Assembly: GCF_020497125.1 (NCBI RefSeq)
Contig: NC_059082.1
Location: 65,550,948-65,614,947 of the forward strand
Reading direction: 5' to 3'
Length of the DNA stretch: 64,000 bases
DNA from: Mauremys mutica
Lineage: Eukaryota > Chordata > Testudines > Geoemydidae
How positions within the stretch are numbered: position 1 is the stretch's first letter; every line of letters starts with the position of its first letter. This document shows positions 36,278-44,265 of this stretch, piece by piece. A program made the position numbers and the translations under genes. The notes under the pieces were generated by a model. It did no database searches, was not told the DNA's origin, and worked only from the letters and a program-made list of their open reading frames with translations.

Positions 36278-36818
36278 GCCCTGGTCTACACTACACACTC
36301 ATGTTTGTATAACTATGGCACTGAAGAGTGTAGATTTTCCACACCCCTGAGTGACCTATACTGACCTAACCACTGCTGTAGATAACACTACGTCAACTGG
36401 ATAGCATCTCCCGTTGACATAGCTACCACTTCTCGGGGAGATGGAATACCTATGCCAATGGGAGACACTATCTCCCATTGGCTTAGGTAGTGTCTTCTCT
36501 AAGGGTACGTCCATACTACCCGCCTGGGTCGGCGGGTAGCGATCGACTTCTCGGAGTTCGATATATCGCGTCTCATCTAGACGTGATATATCGAACTCCG
36601 AACGCGCTCCCGTCGACTCCGGAACTCCACCACCGCGAACGGCGGTGGCGGAGTCGACGGGGGAGCTGTGGACTTCGATCCCGCGCTGTGAGGACGGGTA
36701 AGTACTTCAAACTAAGGTACTTCGAGTTCAGCTACGCTATTTGCGTTGCATACCTTAGTTCGAACACCCCCACCCCCAGTGTAGACCAGGCCTAAGCGTT
36801 GTAAATGTAGACAAGCCC
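36278..36818. mobile_element. PIF/Harbinger-type MITE (outer copy)
   Basis: The left end GCCCTGGTCTACACTAC and the right end GTAGACAAGCCC are inverted repeats. Internal matched segments (CTCCCGTTGACATAG, CTCCCATTGGC) show the copy is interrupted at 36,503. TTA is on the left and TAA on the right, one mismatch from a 3-base duplication. Confidence 0.7.
36500..36795. mobile_element. PIF/Harbinger-type MITE (inner copy) with TAA duplication
   Basis: The element spans 36,503-36,792. It starts GGGTACGTCCATACTAC and ends GTGTAGACCAGGCC. TAA is duplicated at 36,500-36,502 and 36,793-36,795. Two strong internal palindromes lie near 36,555-36,605 (CGGAGTTCGATATATCGCG facing CGTGATATATCGAACTCCG) and near 36,612-36,660. 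The sequence is CpG-rich compared with its flanks, which suggests a young copy. The 101-codon open stretch across it is not a gene. Confidence 0.85.
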
Positions 36819-37015
36819 TAAATATGTGTATGGAGGGCCTGGGGGAGGAAGGGGCAAGTCAGGAGTTGCTTTTTGCAAACCATTTTGGATTTGGTTTAAT
36901 GGTTTGGATTCAGTTTCCAGTTTGTTCTCAGACTCAAAGTTTAGCCGTTGGTCTGCATGAGTTGTTTGGTCCTTCACTAATATATAGTAGAAACACGTTT
37001 CTCAAATGAATTTAG
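36819..37015. other. Unassigned spacer
   Basis: Short single-copy sequence between the MITE and the solo LTR. Confidence 0.4.
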
Positions 37016-37889
37016 TGCAATGTGACGGGGTGCACTTACACCACCCTGGCTCTGCATGGGTTAACTGTGCATTGCACGTTGTGGAAGCCACATCTCCTGG
37101 GCATGCTCAGCCTGGAGGCAAGATATAAAAGGAAGCAGCCAAGCTCAGTCTGGGCAAGCTGCTGAAGGGAGAGGATGCAGACTGTAGGCTCTCTCAAGGG
37201 ACCCGACCCCAGAAACAAGGCCTGATGAGCCCCAGATGGATTCCAGGTGGCCGGACCAACCCAGAGGGGAGGCTGCGCCATCAGGAGCTATGCTGCCTGA
37301 GGAGCCCGGAGACCTGTGGGAACAGTGGCCCATCACTGGCGAGGCAGGGTCGGAAGCAGCCCCGGGGACTTAGACTTTCCTCTGGTGGGTGAACCAGAGA
37401 ACTAGACAGTGTGTTTTGGGAGGATCCCTGCTGGCTCGGTGGCGAGTAAACCCGCCATTGCCAGGGCCTGGGGCTGGGCCTCAGAGGAGCAGGGAAGGCC
37501 CAAGTCCCCCTACCTAGGGCACTGCCCTCCCCACCAAGTGATGCCCCATTTCCCCAATGGGCCAATAGGCCATGCAACCCCACATTGGGGTGCAACTTTA
37601 TTGACTCTGGACATTAGGCCACCCTGTCCTGATGGTGGGGGCTGCTTTATCAACTCTGGCCATTGGGCCATGCTACCCTGACTGTAAGGGACTTGTGTAT
37701 TGATTCTGGCTATTAGGTCATGCTGCCTTGAGCGGAAGGGCCACTGTCTGCTGACTCCGGCCATTAGGCCATATTACCAGGTCTCATAGTAAAAGCCTTC
37801 TGCATAGGACCTAACTGGCTGCGGTACAGCCTTTTCAGTCTTGTGACCAGGCTTCCCGTGACAGGGTGCACCTACCCCGCATCATGCAA
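37016..37889 (+). repeat. Solo Gypsy-type LTR with 5-bp duplication
   Basis: The LTR spans 37,021-37,884 (864 bases), starting TGTGACGGGGTGCAC and ending CCTACCCCGCATCA. The 5-base duplication TGCAA is at 37,016-37,020 and 37,885-37,889. TATAAAA (37,124-37,130) lies about 100 bases in. The motif GTGACGGGGTGCACYTAC at the start is repeated as GTGACAGGGTGCACCTAC at 37,857, just before the end. A degenerate tandem module (GGCCATTAGGCCATG-like) recurs about six times between 37,560 and 37,775. No internal region remains, so this is a recombination-derived solo LTR. Confidence 0.85.
37124..37130 (+). promoter_or_regulatory. LTR TATA box
   Basis: TATAAAA followed by GGAAGCAGCC, the same context as in the LTR at 28,017. 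Confidence 0.6.
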
Positions 37890-38519
37890 TTATACCAGAG
37901 ATTAATTCAGCCCTTTAGTGTTCATTATGAACAATGACAGCGTAGCTCTCATGCAGGTAAGAGGCATGATTCAGTTAGCAATGGAAATTGTCCCATCATA
38001 TTGCACATTGTACTGCACTTGCAATTTATTCAGCCTTCTTCTAAGTAGTCAATTAAATCTTTAGTTAATAAAGAAGATTTTCTATATTTCATTCCCAGAT
38101 CATCTAGAGAGGCGGGACATCACAAATAAAGCACAGATCAGTGTGTGATGTTTACAGGAGTAGGTACTGTCTGTATGCTGTAAAGATAGGAAAATAGGTC
38201 TCTCTTGTCAAATATTCCACGGCCCCAATATGCCAGAGCCGGTGTGGTGATAAGACAGATTCCTTAATGGGCATACATCAATAATAAACTATCCTTATTC
38301 ATATGTCATGCTTGAAAGGAGCAATGTGAACAAAGACTGAATGCTACATGGAGCACTGTCAGAAACATTTTCAAACAGAGCTACAAAAGCTATGAGCTAT
38401 TATGTACATACAGAGTTCCTGGTTTTGGATTTAAAATGACATTTAATGGTAAAAGTGTGTCAAATAAATACAATCAGGTGCACAGAGAAATACAAGCTCA
38501 AAGTAAACAGAGAGGAAGG
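37890..38519. other. Unassigned non-coding sequence
   Basis: No recognised repeat or coding exon. Confidence 0.4.
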
Positions 38520-38665
38520 CTGTTCTTGTGACTGAGGCGGTGGACTGGAACTAGGGACATCTGTGTTCAGTTGTCAGTTCTATCAAAGTCTCCTTGTGTG
38601 ACCTTGAGCAAGTCACATAACCTCCTTGTGGCTCATCTCTTCATCTATAAAATGGCAATAATAAT
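38520..38665 (+). repeat. MIR-like core SINE remnant
   Basis: CTTGTGTGACCTTGAGCAAG, then TCACATAACCTCC, then CATCTATAAAATGGCAATAA follows the MIR core consensus closely. It is an ancient, immobile repeat. Confidence 0.7.
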
Positions 38666-38666
38666 T

Positions 38667-39100
38667 CATAGACTCCAAGGCCAGAAGGGACCATTGTGAT
38701 CCTCTAGTCTTACTTCCTGTATAACACAGGCCATAGAACTTCCCCAAGATAATTCCTACAGTATTTTTTAGAAGAACATCCAGTCTTGATTTAAAAACTG
38801 TCAGTCATGAAGAATCCACTATGACCATTGGTGGTAATTACCCATTGGAATAACTTCTCACTGTTAAAAATGTACACCTTATTTCCAGCCTGAATTTGTC
38901 TAGCTTTAACTCCTAGCCTTTGGATTGTTTTGTACCTTTCTCTGCTAGATTGCAGGGCCTATTATTAAACATTTGTTCTCCATGTAGGTATTATAGCCTG
39001 TAATCAAGTCACACCTTAACCTTTTCTTTAAGATAAATAGATTTAGCTCCTTGATAATTGCCTTTTTCTCATCCTTTGTCATATCCATTAGGAGGCAGAG
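38667..39100 (-). repeat. CR1 LINE 3' end, reverse (older subfamily)
   Basis: The plus strand begins CATAGACTCCAAGGCCAGAA and GGGACCATTGTGATC, a reverse CR1 3' end of a different, more diverged subfamily than at 39,401. It fades near 39,100. A short L3-like trace follows (GCACAGTTGGACCTTGATCT). Confidence 0.75.
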
Positions 39101-39400
39101 AATGTTTCTTACTGTGTTCATGTACAACAGCTAGCACAGTTGGACCTTGATCTCAGATGGGGCTTCTAAGCTTGGGTAACTTTTTATCTCACCTCTTAGT
39201 CTTGGCCTTAAGACAGGATCAGTGGCAATAAAACTTGTTCACAACCCTTTCTGAGAATTAGAAATTCTGATTCTAAAATTTTGATTTGTCATGTTGGCAA
39301 CTGTGTTGGATTCTTTCCTCAAACATTCATGTGAGCAAAGTTCTGTTAACTTAGAATCCATAGCTCATTTTTTCCCCATCACTGGTACTAGTTTCAACAG

Positions 39401-39769
39401 TCATAGAATCAGAAGACTGGAAGGGACCTCAAGTCCAGTCCCCTGCACTCGTGGCAGGACTAAGTATCTAGACCATTCCTGACAGGTGTTTGTCTAACCT
39501 GCTCATAAAAATCTCAAATTATGAAGATTCTACAACCTCCCTAGGCAACTTATCGCAGTGCTTAACCACTCTGACAGGAAGTTTTTCCTAATGTCCAACC
39601 TAAACCTCCCTTGCTGCAATTTAAGCCCATTGCTTCTTGTCCTCTCCTCAGAGGTTAAGAAAAACAATTTTTCTCCCTCTTCCCTGTAACAATCTTTTAC
39701 ATACTTGAAAACTCTGTCTTCTCTTTTCAAGACTAAACAAACCCAATTTTTTAAATTTTCCCTCATAGG
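39401..39769 (-). repeat. CR1 LINE, reverse: 3' part, left of the Penelope insertion
   Basis: The plus strand begins TCATAGAATCAGAAGACTGG, a reverse CR1 3' end. The minus strand reads the ORF2 end (RVFKYVKDCYREEGEKLFFL, NGLKLQQGRFRLDIRK). It stops at the insertion and continues at 42,157. Rejoining across one copy of CCTCATAGG restores an uninterrupted CR1 order. Confidence 0.92.
39761..39769. repeat. Left target-site duplication of the Penelope element
   Basis: CCTCATAGG, identical to 42,157-42,165. Confidence 0.9.
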
Positions 39770-39774
39770 GAAAA

Positions 39775-39826
39775 TGATACAGTTCTGCGGCGATCTGGAA
39801 TGATACAGTTCTGCGGCGATCTGGAA
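39775..39826. repeat. 26-bp perfect tandem duplication at the Penelope 5' end
   Basis: Units 39,775-39,800 and 39,801-39,826 are identical and start TGATACAGTTCTG. Each is preceded by A, so each gives an ATG (39,774 and 39,800). Because 26 is not a multiple of three, the upstream ATG opens a nine-codon frame that ends at the TGA overlapping the second ATG. Confidence 0.95.
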
Positions 39827-41947
39827 GCCTACTTTCGCCGTCTCCGACTCAAAGAATACTTCCAGAACAACACTGAACAGTGCACTGATACACAGTTACC
39901 CTCCCACCAACAGCACAAGAAGAAGAACTCCACATGGACTCCTCCTGAGGGTCGAAATGACAGTCTGGACCTATACATTGAATGCTTCCGCCGACGTGCA
40001 CAGGCAGAAATTGTGGAAAAACAACATCGCTTGCCTCACAACTTAAGTCGTGCAGAACGCAATGCCATCCACAGTCTCAGAAACCATCCTGACATTATAA
40101 TCAAAGAGGCTGATAAAGGAGGTGCTGTTGTCATCATGAACAGGTCTGACTACCAAAAGGAGGCCGCCAGACAACTCTCCAATACCAAATTTTACAGGCT
40201 ACTTCCCTCAGATCCCACTGAGGAATACACTAAGAAACTGCACCATCTACTCAGGACACTCCCTACATTAACACCGGAACAAATCAACGTACCCTTAGAA
40301 CCCCGACCAGGGTTATTCTATCTACTACCCAAGATCCACAAACCCGGAAATCCTGGACGCCCCATCATCTCTGGCATTGGAACTCTCACTGAAGGACTGT
40401 CTGGATATGTGGACTCTCTACTCAGACCCTATGTTACCAGCACTCCCAGCTATCTCCGTGACACCACTGATTTCCTGAGGAAACTACAATGCATTGGTGA
40501 CCTTCCAGAAAACACCATCCTAGCCACCATGGATGTAGAGGCTCTCTACACAAACATCCCACACACTGATGGAATACAAGCTATCAGGAACAGTATCCCT
40601 GATGATGCCACAGCACAACTGGTTGCTGAGCTCTGTGCCTTTATCCTCACACACAACTATTTCAAATTTAATGACAATATATATCTCCAGATCAGTGGCA
40701 CCGCTATGGGCACCCACATGGCCCCACAATATGCCAATATTTTTATGGCCGACCTGGAACAACGCTTCCTCAGCTCCCGTCCACTCACGCCCCTTCTCTA
40801 CCTACGCTACATTGATGACATCTTCATCATCTGGACCCATGGGAAGGAGACTCTGGAAAAATTCCACCATGATTTCAACAGCTTCCACCCCTCCCTCAAC
40901 CTCAGCCTGGACCTATCTACACAGGAGGTCCACTTCCTAGACACCACAGTGCAAATAAGTGGTGGTCACATTAACACCACCCTATACCGAAAACCTACCG
41001 ACCGCTATGCCTACCTTCATGCCTCCAGCTTCCATCCCGGGCACACCACAAGATCCATTGTCTACAGCCAAGCACTGAGGTACAACCGTATCTGCTCTAA
41101 CCCCGCAGACAGAGACCAACACCTAGAAAATCTCCACCAAGCATTCTCAAGACTACAGTACCCACACGAGGAAATAAGGAAACAGATCAACAGAGCCAGA
41201 TGTGTACGCAGAAACCTCCTTCTGCAAGACAAACCCAAGAAAGAAACCAACAGGGCTCCACTGGCCATCACATACAGTCCCCAGCTCAAACCCCTCCAAC
41301 GCATCATCAGGGATCTACAACCCATCCTGGACAATGATCCCACACTTTCACAGGCCTTGGGTGGCAGGCCAGTCCTCGCCCACAGACAACCTGCCAACCT
41401 GAAGCATATTCTCACCAACAACTGCACACCGCACCATAGTAACTCTAGCTCAGGAACCAACCCATGCAACAAACCTCGATGCCAACTCTGCCCACATATC
41501 TACACCAGCAACACCATCACAGGACCTAACCAGATCAGCCACACCATCACCGGTTCATTCACCTGCACGTCCACCAATGTAATATATGCCATCATATGCC
41601 AGCAGTGCCCCTCTGCTATGTACATCGGCCAAACTGGACAGTCTCTAAGGAAAAGGATAAATGGACACAAATCAGACATTAGGAATGGCAATATACAAAA
41701 ACCTGTAGGAGAACACTTCAACCTCCCTGGCCACACAATAGCAGATTTTAAGGTGGCCATCCTACAACAAAAAAACTTCAGGACCAGACTTCAAAGAGAA
41801 ACTGCTGAGCTCCAGTTCATCTGCAAATTTAACACCATCAGCTTAGGACTAAACAAAGACTGTGAATGGCTTGCCAATTACAGAACCAGTTTCTCCTCCC
41901 TTGGTTTTCACACCTCAGCTGCTGGAACAGGGCCCCATCCTCCCTGA
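39800..41947 (+). CDS. Penelope-like reverse transcriptase / GIY-YIG endonuclease
   Basis: The 715-residue protein would nick target DNA with its endonuclease and copy its RNA from the nick. Visible parts in order: an RRLRLKEYF motif (13-21); KEADKGGAVVIM (102-113); GLFYLLPKIHKPGNPGRPI (171-189); RT motif A, ATMDVEALYTNIP (242-254), with Asp245; TAMGTHMAPQYAN (301-313); catalytic YIDD (337-340); FLDTTV (379-384) and YRKPTD (396-401). A cysteine cluster (C556, C561, C564) precedes the GIY-YIG domain, with VIY (594-596), YIG (608-610), R617, H623 and Glu667 or Glu670. No stop or frameshift interrupts it. Penelope proteins are usually somewhat longer at the amino end, so this one is probably amino-truncated. 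The start is the first in-frame ATG, inside the second tandem unit. No host promoter is visible, so expression is doubtful. Confidence 0.93.
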   Translation: MIQFCGDLEAYFRRLRLKEYFQNNTEQCTDTQLPSHQQHKKKNSTWTPPEGRNDSLDLYIECFRRRAQAEIVEKQHRLPHNLSRAERNAIHSLRNHPDIIIKEADKGGAVVIMNRSDYQKEAARQLSNTKFYRLLPSDPTEEYTKKLHHLLRTLPTLTPEQINVPLEPRPGLFYLLPKIHKPGNPGRPIISGIGTLTEGLSGYVDSLLRPYVTSTPSYLRDTTDFLRKLQCIGDLPENTILATMDVEALYTNIPHTDGIQAIRNSIPDDATAQLVAELCAFILTHNYFKFNDNIYLQISGTAMGTHMAPQYANIFMADLEQRFLSSRPLTPLLYLRYIDDIFIIWTHGKETLEKFHHDFNSFHPSLNLSLDLSTQEVHFLDTTVQISGGHINTTLYRKPTDRYAYLHASSFHPGHTTRSIVYSQALRYNRICSNPADRDQHLENLHQAFSRLQYPHEEIRKQINRARCVRRNLLLQDKPKKETNRAPLAITYSPQLKPLQRIIRDLQPILDNDPTLSQALGGRPVLAHRQPANLKHILTNNCTPHHSNSSSGTNPCNKPRCQLCPHIYTSNTITGPNQISHTITGSFTCTSTNVIYAIICQQCPSAMYIGQTGQSLRKRINGHKSDIRNGNIQKPVGEHFNLPGHTIADFKVAILQQKNFRTRLQRETAELQFICKFNTISLGLNKDCEWLANYRTSFSSLGFHTSAAGTGPHPP

Positions 41948-42030
41948 TTGATCTAACCTCGTTATCTCTAGCTTGCTTCTTGCTTGCTTATATATACACA
42001 CCTGTCCCTGGAAATTTCCACTGCTTGCAT

Positions 42031-42078
42031 CCGAAGAAGTGGGTATTCACCCACGAAAGCTCATGCTGCAAAACTTCT
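42031..42078 (+). ncRNA. Hammerhead-ribozyme-like core in the Penelope tail
   Basis: CCGAAGA (42,031-42,037) resembles the CUGANGA box with U4 changed to C. An extra A follows, then a six-base stem (GTGGGT 42,039-42,044 with ACCCAC 42,049-42,054, loop ATTC) and GAAA (42,055-42,058). A short stem III (AGC...GCT around loop TCAT) follows. The base at the cleavage position is G, which classical hammerheads do not accept. A convincing stem I is not visible. Hammerhead motifs are known in Penelope-like elements; activity of this copy is unlikely. Confidence 0.45.
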
Positions 42079-42156
42079 GTTAGTCTATAAGGTGCCACAG
42101 GATTCTTTGCTGCTTCTACAGAACCAGACTAACACGTTTACCCCTCTGATACTTGA

Positions 42157-42165
42157 CCTCATAGG
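42157..42165. repeat. Right target-site duplication of the Penelope element
   Basis: CCTCATAGG, identical to the left copy at 39,761-39,769. Confidence 0.9.
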
Positions 42166-44265
42166 TCATGTTTTCTAGACCTTTAATCATTTTTGTCGCT
42201 CTTCTCTGGACTCTCTCCAATTTGTCCACATCCTTCCTGAAATGTGGCACCCAGAACTGAACACTTCAGTTGACGCCTAACCAGCATGGAGTAGAGCGGA
42301 AGAATTACTTCTCATGTCTTGCTTAAAACACTCCTGCTAATACATCACAGAATGATGTTCGCTTTTTCTGCAACAGCGTTACATTATTGACTCATATTTA
42401 GTTTGGTCCACTGTGACCCCCAGATTCCTTTCCGCAGTACTCCTTCATAGGCAGTCATTTCCCATTATGTACGTTGCAACTGATTGTTCCTTCCTAACTG
42501 GGGTACTTTGTATTTGTCATTATTGAATTGCATCCTGTTTACTTCAGACCATTTCTCCAGTTTGTCCAGATCCTTTTGAATTTTAATCCTATCCTCCAAA
42601 GCGCTTGGTATCATCCATAAACTTTATAAGTGTACTCTGTATGCCATTATCTAAAACATTGATGAAGATATTGAACAGAACCGGACCCAGAACTGATCCC
42701 TGCGGGACCCCACTCATTATGCCCTTCTAGCCTAACTCTGAACCACTGATAACTACTATCTGGGAATGGTTTTTCAACCAGTTTTGCACCCACCTTATAG
42801 TAGTTCCATCTAGGTTGCATTTCCCTGGTTTATTTATGAGAAGGTCATACAAGACTATATCAAAAGCCTTACTGAAGTCAAGATATACAACATCTAGCGC
42901 TTCCCCGCATCCACAAGGCTTGTTACCCTGTCAAAGAAAGCTATCAGGTTTGTATGACACAATTTGTTCTTGACAAATCCATGCTGACTGTTACCTATCA
43001 CCTTATTATCTTCTAGATATTTTCAAATTGATTGCTTGATTATTTGTTCCATTATCTTTTCAGGTACAGAAGTTAAGCTGACTGGTCTGTAATTCCCTGG
43101 GTTGTCTTTATTTCCCTTTTTATGGATTGGCACTCTATTTGCCCTTTTCCAGTCTCCTGGAATCTCTCCCGTCTTCCATGACTTTTCAAAGATAATCACT
43201 AATGGCTCAGATATCTCCTCAGTCAACTACTCGAGTATTCTAGGATGCATTTCATCAGGCCCTGGTGACTTGAAGACATCTAATTTGTCTAAGTAATTTG
43301 TTCTTTCCTTATTTTAGCCTCTTCTGATCCTACCTCACTTTCACTGGCATTCACTGTGTTAGATGTCCAATCACCTCCAATTTTCTTTGTGAAAACCGAA
43401 ACAAAGAAGTCATTAAGCACCTCTGCCGTTTACACATTTTCTGTCAATGTTCTCCCCCCGCCCCCGCCAATTGAGTAACGGGCCTACCCTGTCCTTGGTC
43501 TTTCTCTTGCTTCTAATGTATTTATGTTTTCTTGTTACCCTTTGTCTCTAGCTAGTTTGATCTTGTTTTGTGCCTTGGCCTTTCTAATTTTTTCCCTACC
43601 TACTTGCGTTATTTGTTTATATTCATCCTTTGTAATTTGACCGAATTTCCACTTTTTGTTGGACTCTTTTTTTATTTTTAGATAATTGAAGATTTCCTGG
43701 GTAAGCCAGGGTGGTCTCTTGCCATACTTCCTATCTTTCCTACGCAGTGGGATAGTTTGCTCTTGTGCCCTTAGTAATGTCTCTTTGAAAAAACTGCCAA
43801 CTGTCTTCAATTATTTTTCCCCCTACACTTGCTTCCCATGGGATCTTACCTACCAACTGCCTGAATTTGCTAAAGTTGGCCTTCTTGAAATCCATTGTCT
43901 TTGTTTTGCTGTTCTCCCTCCTACCATTCCTTAGAATCATGAACTCTATCATTTCATGATCTCTTTGACCTGAGCTGCCTTCCACTTTCAAATTCTCAAG
44001 TTCCTCCCTATTTGTCAAAATCAAATCTAGAACAGCCTCTCCCCTAGTAGCTTTCTCCACCTTCTGAAATAAAAAATTGTCTCCAATACATTCCACAAAA
44101 TTATTGGGTAATCTGTGCCCTGCTATGTTGTTTTCCCAACAGATGTCTGGATAGTTGAAGACTCCCATCACTACCAAGTCCTGTGCTTTGGATGATTTTT
44201 GTTAGTTTAAAAAAAGCCTCATCCACCTCTTCTTCCTTATGTATAAAACTGGCTATCTTCATTGC
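42157..44265 (-). pseudogene. CR1 LINE ORF2 remnant (endonuclease and RT), reverse
   Basis: Read on the minus strand from about 44,265 downward, it carries the end of the apurinic-type endonuclease at 43,740-44,177 ([27 protein letters not shown]). A linker follows ([14 protein letters not shown], 43,535-43,810), then the RT start at 43,023-43,226 (WKTGEIPGDWKRANRVPIHK, NPGNYRPVSLTSVPEKIMEQ). Further RT segments run to 42,157 in broken frames, and the 3' end lies beyond the Penelope insertion at 39,401. The endonuclease amino part is missing, and stops and frameshifts abound, so the copy is dead. It is the longest CR1 in the window (about 2.5 kb without the insertion). Confidence 0.9.

Larger units (their letters stand above)
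39770..42156 (+). mobile_element. Near-intact Penelope-like retroelement (family 1)
   Basis: This is a 2,387-base insertion into CR1, bounded by the perfect 9-base duplication CCTCATAGG. It consists of about 30 bases of leader, one open frame (39,800-41,947), and a 209-base 3' tail with a hammerhead-like core. The tail ends at GACTAACACG, TTACCCCTCTGATACTTGA. There is no second tail copy (pseudo-LTR) at the 5' end, so the element is probably 5'-truncated, the usual result of target-primed reverse transcription. The open frame, the clean duplication and the placement inside a decayed CR1 all point to a young insertion. Confidence 0.93.

Noticed and set aside
36490..36795. 101-codon open frame
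   Set aside because: It matches the extent of a MITE and includes its inverted repeats, with no protein motif.
40520..41760. Minus-strand and alternative-frame open stretches of up to 136 codons across the Penelope gene
   Set aside because: They are shadows of the strongly coding 715-codon frame.
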